This document shows, piece after piece, positions 53,051 through 62,229 of a stretch of DNA of 64,000 nucleotides. Numbering within the stretch: position 1 is the stretch's first letter; every line of letters begins with the position of its first letter. The notes beneath the pieces are model-generated. The model saw only the letters and a list, made by a program, of their open reading frames with translations, made no database searches and was not told the DNA's origin. Made by a program: the position numbers and the translations under genes. The DNA comes from Micromonospora radicis (lineage in GTDB: Bacteria > Actinomycetota > Actinomycetes > Mycobacteriales > Micromonosporaceae): positions 25,391-89,390 of the forward strand of contig NZ_QXEC01000023.1 in assembly GCF_003583405.1 (NCBI RefSeq), read 5' to 3'.

Positions 53051-53761
53051 TCAGAACAGCGTCGGATCCGCCGACTCGGCGGGACGCGCCAGCGACACCC
53101 GGGCGGTCAGCGCCGGCCCGTCGTTGCGGACGTCACCCACCGCCGGCCCCACCGGTCGTACCTCCACGCCGGCCAGCCACTCCAGCGGCGGCGGGTCGAG
53201 CAGCCGGCTGGGCTCTTCGGCTGCGCCCAGCCAGGGCTCCCACTTCTTCGGCGGCAGCAGCAACGGCATCCGGTCGTGCACCTCGGCCAGTTCGCCAAGC
53301 GCGGCCGTGGTCAGCACGCTGCAGGTCAGCAGCGGGCCACCGGGGCCCTCCCAGAGCGACCAGATGCCCGCGAAGGCGAGGACCGAACCGTCCACCGGGG
53401 TCATGAAGTACGGCTGCTTGCGGCCGCCCGGCTGGCGGACCCACTCGTACCAACCGTCGGCGGGGACCAGACAGCGGCGGCGGGCGAAGGACGGCGCGTA
53501 CGCCCGGCTGGTGGCGACCGTCTCGACCCGGGCGTTGATCATGCGAGCGGCGCCGGCAGGAGATCGGGACCACGGCGGCACCAGGCCCCAACGGCCGAGG
53601 CAGAGCGCGCGATGCCCGTGCGGACTGACCCGGACCAGGGGAACCGGATCGGTCGGCGCGACGTTGTAGTCGGCGCCGAGCCCGCCGCCGGTCTCGTCCA
53701 CGGAGTCGAACAGGCCGCTCAGGTCACCGGCGCTCCGGGTCGTGGCGTACCTCCCGCACAT
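53051..53761 (-). CDS. SRAP-domain protein (HMCES/YedK-type abasic-site DNA-protein crosslinker)
   Basis: A 236-residue SOS-response-associated peptidase-like protein. It begins MCGRYA; Cys2 becomes the N-terminal nucleophile that crosslinks abasic sites in single-stranded DNA. Other active-site blocks are INARVETVATSRAY, PADGWYEW and LLTCSVLTTAAL...VHDRMPLLL. It is thus a DNA-damage-protection protein. M. tuberculosis has its homologue at the same place, next to aroA. It is divergent from aroA. Confidence 0.93.
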   Translation of the reverse strand: MCGRYATTRSAGDLSGLFDSVDETGGGLGADYNVAPTDPVPLVRVSPHGHRALCLGRWGLVPPWSRSPAGAARMINARVETVATSRAYAPSFARRRCLVPADGWYEWVRQPGGRKQPYFMTPVDGSVLAFAGIWSLWEGPGGPLLTCSVLTTAALGELAEVHDRMPLLLPPKKWEPWLGAAEEPSRLLDPPPLEWLAGVEVRPVGPAVGDVRNDGPALTARVSLARPAESADPTLF

Positions 53762-53864
53762 GCCGCCCACGCTAGCGTGCCGCCGGCCGTACGGGGATCC
53801 CGGCCAGCGGGAGTGGCGGTACCGACGGCGGACCCGGGCGCCCGCGACACGGCAGAATGTAACC

Positions 53865-55178
53865 GTGGGAAACCTGACCGCGACCCGGCCGCTACAGCCG
53901 TGGACCGCTCCGACGGCCAGCGATCCGGTCTCGGCGTCGCTGACGCTGCCCGGCTCCAAGTCGATGACCAACCGGGCGCTGGTGCTCAGCGCGCTGGCCG
54001 CCGGCCCGTCGACGCTGGCCAAGCCGTTGCGGGCCCGGGACACCGAGCTGATGGCCGCCGGGTTGCGGGCGATGGGCGCCCACGTGTCGATCGCCGACGA
54101 CGAGCGGTGGCTGGTCCGCCCGCACCGGCTGGTGGGTCCCGCGCACGTCGACGTCGGGCTGGCCGGGACGATCATGCGCTTCGTGCCGCCGGTGGCCGGG
54201 CTGGCCGAGGGGAAGGTGACCTTCGACGGTGACCCGGTCGCGCGCACCCGCCCGCTCGGTCCGCTGATCGAGGCGTTGCGCTCGCTCGGCGTACGCATCG
54301 ACACCACCGGGCCCGGCAGCCTGCCGCTGGCCGTCCTCGGCGCCGGCCGGGTCACCGGCGGCGAGGTCGAGATCGACGCCTCCGCCTCCAGCCAACTGGT
54401 CTCCGGGTTGCTGCTGGCCGCGCCGCGCTTCGACCGTGGGCTGGTGGTCCGGCACGTCGGCCCGCCCGTGCCCTCCGCACCCCACCTGCGGATGACCGTG
54501 CGGATGTTGCGGGCCGCCGGTGCGGCGATCGACGACAGCACGCCCGACGTCTGGGTGGTCGAGCCGGGTCCGCTGACCGGACGCGGCTGGGAGATCGAGC
54601 CGGACCTGTCCGGCGCGGTGCCGTTCTTCGCCGCCGCCCTGGTCACCGGCGGCGAGGTGACCCTGCGGGGCTGGCCGCGCGGCAGCGCCCAACCGGTGGA
54701 GCGGCTCCGCGCGCTGTTGCAGCAGATGGGTGGGCAGGTCGCGCTGACCACCGACGGGCTCACCGTCCGGGGCACCGGGACAGTGCGTGGCCTGCACGCC
54801 GACCTGTCGGACGTCAGCGAACTGACCCCCGTGTTCACCGCGCTGGCGATGCTCGCCGACACCCCCTCGGTGCTCACCGGCGTCGCGCACATCCGGGGCC
54901 ACGAGACCGACCGGCTCGCCGCGCTGAACCGCGAGTTCACCGCGCTGGGCGCGGACGTCACCGAGTCGGCCGGCGGCCTGGAGATCCGTCCCCGGCCGCT
55001 GCGCGGCGGAGTGTTCCGCACCTACCATGACCACCGGATGGCGCACGCCGCCGCGGTGACCGGCCTCGCCGTGCCCGGCATCGAGTTGGACGACGTGGCG
55101 TGCACCTCGAAGACGATGCCGGAGTTCCCGGCGCTATGGTCGGCGATGGTGACCGGCAAGAGCTCGACGGACGGGTAG
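53865..55178 (+). CDS. aroA: 3-phosphoshikimate 1-carboxyvinyltransferase (EPSP synthase)
   Basis: A 437-residue shikimate-pathway enzyme that joins PEP to shikimate-3-phosphate. Blocks are LPGSKSMTNRALVLSALA (substrate binding, about 25-42), GLAGTIMRFV (the glycine loop, which normally reads GNAGTAMR), and DHRMAHAAAVTGL near the C-terminus. Asp of ELTPVFTALAMLAD and the Glu in RGHETDRLAAL are present. The GTG at 53865 is used. The 3' end overlaps the start region of rsgA. Confidence 0.95.
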   Translation: MGNLTATRPLQPWTAPTASDPVSASLTLPGSKSMTNRALVLSALAAGPSTLAKPLRARDTELMAAGLRAMGAHVSIADDERWLVRPHRLVGPAHVDVGLAGTIMRFVPPVAGLAEGKVTFDGDPVARTRPLGPLIEALRSLGVRIDTTGPGSLPLAVLGAGRVTGGEVEIDASASSQLVSGLLLAAPRFDRGLVVRHVGPPVPSAPHLRMTVRMLRAAGAAIDDSTPDVWVVEPGPLTGRGWEIEPDLSGAVPFFAAALVTGGEVTLRGWPRGSAQPVERLRALLQQMGGQVALTTDGLTVRGTGTVRGLHADLSDVSELTPVFTALAMLADTPSVLTGVAHIRGHETDRLAALNREFTALGADVTESAGGLEIRPRPLRGGVFRTYHDHRMAHAAAVTGLAVPGIELDDVACTSKTMPEFPALWSAMVTGKSSTDG

Positions 55179-56230
55179 GAGCGGCCCTGGCGACGAAGCG
55201 GCGGGAGTACGACGAGGACGACGTGCGGGTCCGGCCCGGCCGGTCCTCGCGTCCGCGTACCCGCACCCGGCCCCGGCACGCCGACGCGGAGGACGGTTTC
55301 GTGTTCGCCGTCGACCGGGGGCGGTACACCTGCGTGCTCGCCGGTGCCGCGCCGGACGCGCCCACGGTCACCGCGATGCGCGCCCGTGAGCTGGGGCGCA
55401 AGTCGGTGGTGGTCGGCGACCGGGTCGGCCTGGTCGGCGACACCTCGGGCGCGCCCGGTGCGCTGGCCCGCATCGTCCGGATCGAACCGCGCCGATCGGT
55501 GCTGCGGCGGACCGCCGAGGACGACGCCAGCACCGCCGAGGGCCGGCTGGAACGGGTGGTGGTGGCCAACGCCGACCAACTCGTGATCGTCAGCGCGCTG
55601 GCCGATCCGCCGCCCCGCACCGGGTTCATCGACCGCTGCCTGGTGGCCGCGTACGACGCGGACATCGAACCGCTGCTCTGCCTGACCAAGGCCGATCTGG
55701 CCGGCCCGGAGGCGGTGCTCGACTACTACACCGAACTGGAACTGCCGTACGTGCTGATCCGGCCGGACTCGCCGCTGGACGCGCTGCGCAGCCTGCTCGC
55801 CGGCCGGGTCTCGGTGCTGGTCGGCCACTCGGGGGTGGGCAAGTCCACGCTGGTGAACCGCCTGGTCCCGGAGGCCGACCGGGCGGTCGGCACGGTCAGT
55901 GCGATCGGCCGGGGCCGGCACACCTCGACCAGCGCGGTGGCGTTGCGGCTGCCCGTCCTGGCCGACGCGGTGGACGACCCGGGCTGGATCGTGGACACCC
56001 CTGGGGTGCGCAGCTTCGGGTTGGCGCACGTCTCCGCCGAGAGCCTGCTACACGGCTTTCCGGACCTGGTCGAGGCCACCGTCGACTGCCCGGCGAACTG
56101 CCCGCACACCACCGACGAGACCGACTGCGCGCTGGACGCCTGGGTCGCCGACGGGCGGGCCGACCCGCGCCGGCTGGCCTCGTACCGCCGGTTGCTGGCC
56201 TCCCGGGCCGGCGAGCCCGACGCACGCTGA
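55136..56230 (+). CDS. rsgA: Ribosome small-subunit maturation GTPase RsgA
   Basis: Circularly permuted GTPase with an OB-fold N-terminal domain. The order G4 (LTKADL), G1 (GHSGVGKSTL), G3 (DTPGVRSF) is diagnostic, and the C-terminal zinc finger is DCPANCPHTTDETDC. It promotes late 30S maturation. The start is uncertain: ATG 55136 gives 364 residues and overlaps aroA by 43 bp. A CTG at 55187 with AGGAG five bases upstream would give the 347-residue form LATKRREYDE, which looks more like the family N-terminus. Confidence 0.93.
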   Translation: MVGDGDRQELDGRVGAALATKRREYDEDDVRVRPGRSSRPRTRTRPRHADAEDGFVFAVDRGRYTCVLAGAAPDAPTVTAMRARELGRKSVVVGDRVGLVGDTSGAPGALARIVRIEPRRSVLRRTAEDDASTAEGRLERVVVANADQLVIVSALADPPPRTGFIDRCLVAAYDADIEPLLCLTKADLAGPEAVLDYYTELELPYVLIRPDSPLDALRSLLAGRVSVLVGHSGVGKSTLVNRLVPEADRAVGTVSAIGRGRHTSTSAVALRLPVLADAVDDPGWIVDTPGVRSFGLAHVSAESLLHGFPDLVEATVDCPANCPHTTDETDCALDAWVADGRADPRRLASYRRLLASRAGEPDAR

Positions 56231-56249
56231 CGCCGCTACCGTGTCCGGC

Positions 56250-57053
56250 ATGACCGGGTACGCCGACGACCTCGCCCTCGCCCACCGGCTCGCCGACGCC
56301 GCCGACGCCATCTCCACGGCCCGGTTCCGCGCGCTCGACCTGCGCGTCGAGTCGAAGCCGGACCTGACCCCGGTCTCCGACGCGGACACCGCGGTGGAGC
56401 GGGAGATCCGTGCGCTGCTCGCCGAGCACCGCCCCGCCGACGGCCTGCTCGGCGAGGAGTACGGTGCGACCCCCGCCGAGGGCACCCGGCAGTGGGTGGT
56501 GGACCCGATCGACGGCACCAAGAACTTCGTCCGGGGAGTACCCATCTGGGCCACCCTGATCGCGCTGCTGGAACAGGGGCGTCCGGTCGTCGGGCTGGTC
56601 TCCGCGCCGGCACTGGGTCGCCGCTGGTGGGCGGCGCAGGGCGGCGGCGCGTACGCCGGCCCGGACGTCACCCGGGGTGCGGCGATCCGGGTCTCCGGGG
56701 TGGCGAAGCTGGCCGACGCCAGCCTCTGCTACTCCTCGCTGGCGGGTTGGGAGGAGAACGGCCGGTTGGCGCCGGTGCTCCAACTGATGCGCGACACCTG
56801 GCGCAGCCGCGCCTACGGCGACTTCTACGGTTACATGTTGTTGGCCGAGGGTGCGCTGGATGTGATGATCGAGCCTGAGTTGTCGCTGTGGGACGTGGCC
56901 GCGCTGGTACCCATCGTGACCGAGGCCGGGGGCACGTTCACCGACCTGGCCGGCCGGGCGGCGCCGGCCGGCACCGAGACCAGCGCCGTGGCCAGCAACG
57001 GCAGGTTGCACTCCGACATCCTCGACCGGCTGGGTCAGCCGGCCGCGCACTGA
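56250..57053 (+). CDS. hisN: Inositol-monophosphatase-family phosphatase, likely histidinol-phosphatase
   Basis: A 267-residue Mg-dependent phosphatase. Metal-ligand motifs are LLGEEYG, DPIDGTKNF (D-P-I-D-G-T) and WDVAALVPIVTEAGG. Actinobacterial HisN dephosphorylates histidinol-phosphate in histidine synthesis; this branch has the same LxGEEYG/DPIDGTKN pattern. The ATG is 20 bp after rsgA, so it is probably in the aroA-rsgA operon. A role on another phosphate ester is possible. Confidence 0.87.
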   Translation: MTGYADDLALAHRLADAADAISTARFRALDLRVESKPDLTPVSDADTAVEREIRALLAEHRPADGLLGEEYGATPAEGTRQWVVDPIDGTKNFVRGVPIWATLIALLEQGRPVVGLVSAPALGRRWWAAQGGGAYAGPDVTRGAAIRVSGVAKLADASLCYSSLAGWEENGRLAPVLQLMRDTWRSRAYGDFYGYMLLAEGALDVMIEPELSLWDVAALVPIVTEAGGTFTDLAGRAAPAGTETSAVASNGRLHSDILDRLGQPAAH

Positions 57054-57079
57054 CGCCCGGTAACCTCTATCCTCGCCAG

Positions 57080-58069
57080 GTGGCTACCGCGGGTTGGTGT
57101 TTTCTGGCGGCGATGATCGTCGCGTACGGCATCGCCAACCTGCTGCAGTCGGTCGCCGCCACGCGTACCACCGTGCACCACACCTTCGACCCGGGGTTGC
57201 TGCTGCGCCTGGCCGGGCACCGCACCTACCTGGTCGGGCTGGCCTGCCAGGTCGCCGGGTTCGTGCTGGCCTTCCTGGCCCGCCGGGATCTGCCGCTGTT
57301 CCTGGTGCAGGCGAGCGTGGCCGCCGGGCTGGGGGTCACCGCCCTGCTCGGGGTGATCGTGTTGAAGTGGCGGCTGCCGACCGCCGAGGTCGCCCTGCTA
57401 CTGCTGCTCTTCGCCGGGATCACCGCGCTGGTGCTCTCCGCCCGCCCGGCGCCGTCGAAACCGTTGGGGACGGCAGGCATGATCGCCCTGCTGGTGACCC
57501 TGGGGGTGATCGCGGTGTTGGGCATCTTCGCGGTCCGGTTGCGCGGCGCCCCCGGCTCGGTGGCGCTCGGGGCGCTCGCCGGGCTGGGTTTCTCCGCCGC
57601 CGCGGTGGCCGCCCGCCCGCTGGCCTCGGCGCCGAGCTGGGAGGTCTTCCTCACCGACCCGCTGCTGTACCTGCTCGTCGGGCACTCCATCGTGGGCCAG
57701 CTGCTGCTCGGCCTGGCCATGCAGCGCGGCTCCACCACGGCGGCGGTGGCCGCCATGGACGCGGCCGGTGCGGTACCCGCCGCGATCATCGGCCTGCTGC
57801 TGCTCAACGACAAGATCTGGCCGGGCCGGGAATGGCTCGCCGGCATCGGCTTCCTGGTCACCCTCGGCGCGGTCATCGGGCTCACCCGGTACGCCGAACC
57901 CCAGCACCACCATGCCGTCGCCCGGGAGACCACCCGAGCCGTGGTACCCGGCACGGACGGCCCGTTGCTGACTCCCGACGGCTCGGCGGAGAACCTCCTC
58001 GACCCCAACCCGGACGAACCGGCTCAGGCCGCCTCGACCGGTTTACGCCGGCCGATCACCCGCTCGTAG
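57080..58069 (+). CDS. DMT/EamA-like membrane transporter
   Basis: A 329-residue protein with about nine or ten transmembrane helices, showing the tandem EamA-like repeat pattern: helices end with MDAAGAVPAAIIGLLLLNDKIWPG, typical of EamA repeat 2. A Pro/His-rich 60-residue cytoplasmic tail follows. The GTG at 57080 is used. The 3' end overlaps the convergent glycosyltransferase by 46 bp. Substrate unknown. Confidence 0.82.
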   Translation: MATAGWCFLAAMIVAYGIANLLQSVAATRTTVHHTFDPGLLLRLAGHRTYLVGLACQVAGFVLAFLARRDLPLFLVQASVAAGLGVTALLGVIVLKWRLPTAEVALLLLLFAGITALVLSARPAPSKPLGTAGMIALLVTLGVIAVLGIFAVRLRGAPGSVALGALAGLGFSAAAVAARPLASAPSWEVFLTDPLLYLLVGHSIVGQLLLGLAMQRGSTTAAVAAMDAAGAVPAAIIGLLLLNDKIWPGREWLAGIGFLVTLGAVIGLTRYAEPQHHHAVARETTRAVVPGTDGPLLTPDGSAENLLDPNPDEPAQAASTGLRRPITRS

Positions 58070-59226
58070 AGCCGTTCCAGGGCACCCGCGGTCCGCTCCC
58101 AGGTGTAGCTGCACCGCACCCGGTCCACCGCCGCGTGCCCGTACGCGAACCGGCCCGCGTTGTCGGTCAGCACCCGGCGCAGCGTCATACCGAGGGTGCG
58201 TACGTCACCCGGCGACACCAGCTTGCCGGTGACCTCGTCGACCACCGCGTCGGCGATGCCGCCACGGGCGTAGCCGACCACCGGCACACCGCAGGCCATC
58301 GCCTCCAGTGACACCCGGCCGGCCGACGAGTAGTACGGCGTGCAGGCGACCACGTCGGCCGAGCGGTACCAGGTGGCCATCTGGTCGTGCGGCACCGCGC
58401 CCACCAGGTGCACCTGTTCGCCCACGCCGACCCGATCGGCCAGCTCACGCAGTCGCCGGGCCTCGGCGTGACCGGCCAGCCCGGCGGCCGGCGGTCCACC
58501 GGCGATCACCAGCTCCGCGTCGCCGACCAGGCGCATGGCGCGGATCAGGTCCTCCTGACCGTGGCCGGGCGAGAGCCCACCGACCGAGAGGATTCGCGGT
58601 CGCTGCTCGCGCGGCGCGGCCTCGCCGTCGGGATGGAACCGCTCGGTGTCCACCCCCGTCGGCACCAGGGCCACCGCGGTGCGTTGCAGACCCATCCGGG
58701 TCAGCTCGTCCACCTCGTCGTTGCACTGGGCCACCGCGATGTCCACCACCCGGGTCAACGCCCGCTCCAACGGGATCCGGGTACCGGGACCGTCGTACTG
58801 CGGGCCGAGATGGCGCAGCTGCTCCATCCCGATCGAGTGGTACGTCTGCACGACGGGGATGTCGGTCTCCCGTACGGCGTGCGCGGCGGCCAGTCCGCCG
58901 ACCCAGTAGTGGCCGTGCACCACCTCCGGTGTCCAGTCACCGGCCCAGCGGTCGGCCAGCCACTGGCCGAACTCCGACACGTACGGCACCAGCTCGGCGG
59001 TGGGCAGCGGGGCCACCGGTCCGACCGGGGCCCGTTCGACCCGGTAGCCGTCGACGATCTCACTCTCGGTCGCCGCCGGGTCGTCGCGACGGGCGAACAC
59101 CCGCACGTCGTGACCGCGACCGGCCAGTTCGGCGGCTACCCGGGCGATGTGCTGGTGGGTACCGACGACGGAGTCGTCGCCGGCGGGCGGCACAGCGGCG
59201 TGGGCGCAGACGAGGCCGACGCGCAT
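58024..59226 (-). CDS. GT4-family glycosyltransferase (second copy)
   Basis: A 400-residue GT-B glycosyltransferase. It has the N-terminal GDDSVVGTHQHIARVAAELAG substrate loop, VVHGHYWVGGLAAAHA, and a donor domain starting PRILSVGGLSPGHGQEDLI. The retaining E-x7-E motif is altered: the second Glu is in VSLEAMACGVPVVGYARGG but the first is replaced (YYSSAGRVSLEA), unlike the gene at 5724. Substrate unknown. The ATG gives MRVGLVCAHAAVP. Confidence 0.88.
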   Translation of the reverse strand: MRVGLVCAHAAVPPAGDDSVVGTHQHIARVAAELAGRGHDVRVFARRDDPAATESEIVDGYRVERAPVGPVAPLPTAELVPYVSEFGQWLADRWAGDWTPEVVHGHYWVGGLAAAHAVRETDIPVVQTYHSIGMEQLRHLGPQYDGPGTRIPLERALTRVVDIAVAQCNDEVDELTRMGLQRTAVALVPTGVDTERFHPDGEAAPREQRPRILSVGGLSPGHGQEDLIRAMRLVGDAELVIAGGPPAAGLAGHAEARRLRELADRVGVGEQVHLVGAVPHDQMATWYRSADVVACTPYYSSAGRVSLEAMACGVPVVGYARGGIADAVVDEVTGKLVSPGDVRTLGMTLRRVLTDNAGRFAYGHAAVDRVRCSYTWERTAGALERLYERVIGRRKPVEAA

Positions 59227-59363
59227 GGGTCACCTCCATGCGGATGGGGCGGTGGTCCTCCGGTCAGAGCGTCCCATTAACCGGGGCCCGACGAGCCGAA
59301 ACCTGGCAGATCGGAAGGGGGCCGGCGGCATGACCGGCGGCGCCGTCGGGTATCGGTGCGGGT

Positions 59364-59651
59364 ATGCCCCTGACCCGCCCGCTGCCCGAGAGCACCGTGG
59401 TGATCACCGGCGCCTCCAGCGGCATCGGCGCGGCGACCGCGTACGCCCTGGCTCGGCGCGGGTGCGCCGTGGTGCTCGCGGCCCGGACGGAGCCGGCGCT
59501 GCGGGTGGTGGCCCGGCGCTGCGCGGAGCTGGGTGGCCGACCGATCGTCGTACCCACCGACGTCACCGACCCGGCGGCAGTGCAGCGGCTGGCCGCCGCC
59601 GGCACCGCGGTCGGCACCGTCGCCGCCATCGCCCGGCAACGGCGCGGGTGA
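59364..59651 (+). pseudogene. Truncated short-chain dehydrogenase/reductase
   Basis: A 95-residue ORF with an intact SDR N-terminus (VVITGASSGIGAATAYALARRG, cofactor loop, and the DVTDPAAVQRLAA segment). It then breaks off: the NNAG motif, the catalytic Ser and the Y-x-x-x-K are missing. The last residues (AVGTVAAIARQRRG) look like an SDR C-terminal tail, so an internal deletion is possible. It cannot be a functional SDR. Whether the short protein is made is unknown. Confidence 0.75.
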
Positions 59652-59702
59652 CGAAGCGGCGGGACCGGTTACGGCCGTTGGGCAGCGGGTAGTGGTCAAG
59701 GT

Positions 59703-60275
59703 ATGCGCGATGACGAGTACCCGACCCCGCTGTCCGATCCTGAGGCTGACGGTCTGCCCGACACCGCCGACGACGACTCGACGGCCGGGGACGACGTACT
59801 GACCGGGCGGGAGGCCGACGGCCCCGACCCGGCCCAGTTGCCCGGCGACCGCGTTCCGGTGGCCGTCGACGAGTTCGGCACCACCGCCGACGAGCAACTC
59901 GACGGTGAGTCGCTGGACTACAAGCTGAGCCGGGAGCAGTTCGAGCTGCCGGTCGACGACCCGCTGGCCGGCCCGGTGGATCCGGACATCGCGGCCGAGG
60001 CGGACAGCCGGGAACAGGCGGCGCAGGCACAGCTGGACGCCGACGTCATCGACCCCGGCCCGACGTCGGACCCGAACTCCCCGGTCTCCATCTACGACCA
60101 CGGGCAGTTGGGCACCGTCGCGGACGCCACCGTGGGTCGGCTGGTCGAACCGGACGAGGGCAGCCACACCGACCAGGAGACCGATTCGATCGCGTACGAC
60201 GCGGGCGCGGCCGGCGGTGGCGCCAGCGCCGAGGAACTGGCCATCCACGAGACCCGCCCGCCGCACTCGGTCTGA
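59703..60275 (+). CDS. DUF5709-family acidic protein
   Basis: A 190-residue strongly acidic protein rich in Asp/Glu/Pro/Thr, probably disordered. The C-terminal GRLVEPDEGSHTDQETDSIAYD and GGGASAEELAIHE match, from memory, the DUF5709 family of actinobacteria. No signal peptide, no membrane segment, no cysteine. Function unknown. Confidence 0.8.
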   Translation: MRDDEYPTPLSDPEADGLPDTADDDSTAGDDVLTGREADGPDPAQLPGDRVPVAVDEFGTTADEQLDGESLDYKLSREQFELPVDDPLAGPVDPDIAAEADSREQAAQAQLDADVIDPGPTSDPNSPVSIYDHGQLGTVADATVGRLVEPDEGSHTDQETDSIAYDAGAAGGGASAEELAIHETRPPHSV

Positions 60276-60337
60276 CCTCCGAGGTTCCCGACGCACCCGG
60301 TCCGGGCGCCGGGGCCGGCGTCCGGCGCCGCACCGGG

Positions 60338-61000
60338 TCAGTCGTCGAGGCCGCGTTCGATGGCGTACCGGGTGAGTTCGACCCGGTTGTGCAGCTGAAG
60401 CTTGCCGAGCGTGTTCTGCACGTGGTTCTGCACCGTGCGGTGCGCCAGGCCGAGCCGCGCGGCGATCTGCTTGTAGGACATCCCCTTGGCCACCAGGCGC
60501 AGCACCTCGGTCTCCCGCTCGGTGAGTCGGGGTGCCGCGCCGTCGGCGCTGGTCGGGGCCTCCTCGTCGACGGCGGCCAGCCGCCGGTACTCCCCCAGCA
60601 CCAGTCCCGCCAGCCCCGGCGTGAACACGGGTTCGCCGGCCGCGGTGCGCCGGACCGCGGCCAGGAACTCGGCGAGCGCCGCGGACTTGAGCAGGTAGCC
60701 GGTGGCACCGGCCTTCACCGCGTCCAGCACCCCCTGCTGTTCGCCGCTGGCCGAGAGCATCAGCACCCGCACCTGCGGCCAGGCCGCCCGCAGCCCCCGG
60801 ATCACCTCTACTCCGGAGATGTCGGGCAGTTGCAGGTCGAGCACCACCACGTCGGGCCGGGCGGCGGCCACCACCCGGATCGCCTGGCGTCCCTCGCCAC
60901 AGCTGGCCACCACCTGGTGACCCGCCTCGGCCAGGTCGCGAGCCACCCCCTCCCGCCACATCGGGTGGTCGTCCACGACCATCACCCGTACGCCGCTCAC
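60338..61000 (-). CDS. NarL/LuxR-family response regulator
   Basis: A 220-residue response regulator. The receiver domain has VVDDHPMWREG, phospho-acceptor Asp about 55 in VVLDLQLPD and Lys in YLLKSA. The LuxR-type helix-turn-helix is TERETEVLRLVAKGMSYKQI plus the recognition helix AHRTVQNHVQNTL. The GTG start overlaps the kinase stop (GTGA), so it is coupled to the histidine kinase upstream. The target genes are not obvious. Confidence 0.94.
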   Translation of the reverse strand: MSGVRVMVVDDHPMWREGVARDLAEAGHQVVASCGEGRQAIRVVAAARPDVVVLDLQLPDISGVEVIRGLRAAWPQVRVLMLSASGEQQGVLDAVKAGATGYLLKSAALAEFLAAVRRTAAGEPVFTPGLAGLVLGEYRRLAAVDEEAPTSADGAAPRLTERETEVLRLVAKGMSYKQIAARLGLAHRTVQNHVQNTLGKLQLHNRVELTRYAIERGLDD

Positions 61001-62121
61001 GGTTTCCTCCTCGGCACGGTGAGTTCGACCTCGGTACCGCTGCCCGGCGCGGAGCTGATCCGGGCCGCGCCGCCCAGGTCGATGAGCCGGCCACGGATCG
61101 CCTGGGCCACTCCGAGGCGGCCCTGCGCGGCGGCCTCGACGAGCCGGTCCGGTGCGAAACCCGGCCCCTCGTCCCGAACCGACACGGTCACCGCCGCGCC
61201 CTCGTCCTCGACCAGCACCCAGGCCCGTCCGCCGCCGTGTCGGGCCGCGTTGTCCAGCGCCGCCCCGGTCGCGGCGGCCAACTCGCGGGCCACCGCCGCG
61301 GGCAGCGGGACCGGGGTGGCGGGTGCGGACAGCGAGACCGTGGCCGACGCGTACCGGCCGAGCAGTTCACGCACGTCCAGCTGACCCTCGGTCGGCAGCG
61401 GGCCGGCCTTCGAGATCAACGAACGCAGCGCCGCCTCCTGCTCGCCGGCCAGCCGGGCCAGCTCACCCGCCTCGCCGTCGAGGTGCGCGCCACGGCGCTG
61501 CACCAGGGCGAGCACCTGGAGTACCGAGTCGTGGATGTCGCGGGCCAGCCGGTCCCGTTCCCGGGTGGCGGCCTCCAACTCGACGGCGCGCTGCAATCGT
61601 TGGCCGGCGGTCACCGTCAACCGGGCCACGTGCCCGACCACCACACCGGCGAGCAGCATGAGGATCGCACCGTTGAGCGCGGTCGGGGTGACCATGCCCC
61701 GGGTCGCGAGGTCGGTCGCGCCGAGTACCAGCGCGGCGGCGGCACCCCGGCGCCGACCGCCGGAGACGGCCCAGGCGAGCACCGGCCCGCTCAGCCAGGC
61801 CACCGCCAGGGTGGGCAGCCCCGCGGCGAGCGCGGCCCGGCCCATCACCCACGGGGTGACCAGCAGGATCGCCACCACGACCCCCAGGTCGGCCAGGAGC
61901 AGCGGCCAGCCGCGCCGGGCCGGAGCGGCGTAGCCGACCGCGGTGACGGCGGTCCAGACCGCCATGACCAGCACCACCGCACCGGCGGCGAAGGGGTGCG
62001 CGTACCGGTCCGCGTCGCGGGCGAAGATCACGCAGACGTACGCCAGGGAGGCCACCCGGAACACCGCGACCGCCCGCCAGAGCGGAAGCTCGAAACCACC
62101 GGACGCGGGCACGTGCGTCAC
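60997..62121 (-). CDS. Sensor histidine kinase (HisKA_3, NarL-type partner)
   Basis: A 374-residue membrane kinase. Five or six transmembrane helices (about 12-150) precede a HisKA_3 dimerisation domain with phospho-acceptor His in ARDIHDSVLQVLALV. ATPase motifs are ALDNAARHGGG, DEGPGF and a SGTEVELTVP end. The GTG at 62121 gives VTHVPASGGFELP and is the most likely start, since the upstream frame is unlike coding sequence; the ribosome-binding site is weak. It is coupled to the NarL-type regulator. Confidence 0.87.
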   Translation of the reverse strand: MTHVPASGGFELPLWRAVAVFRVASLAYVCVIFARDADRYAHPFAAGAVVLVMAVWTAVTAVGYAAPARRGWPLLLADLGVVVAILLVTPWVMGRAALAAGLPTLAVAWLSGPVLAWAVSGGRRRGAAAALVLGATDLATRGMVTPTALNGAILMLLAGVVVGHVARLTVTAGQRLQRAVELEAATRERDRLARDIHDSVLQVLALVQRRGAHLDGEAGELARLAGEQEAALRSLISKAGPLPTEGQLDVRELLGRYASATVSLSAPATPVPLPAAVARELAAATGAALDNAARHGGGRAWVLVEDEGAAVTVSVRDEGPGFAPDRLVEAAAQGRLGVAQAIRGRLIDLGGAARISSAPGSGTEVELTVPRRKP

Positions 62122-62229
62122 GATGCCACAGGCGCCGCGAACGCACCTCGCCTGATGCGGCCCAACTAACCCTGACGTACGGTGGTAAATGCCGCGTAAA
62201 CCTCTGCGATCTCCTGTCGGGACGGGGCC

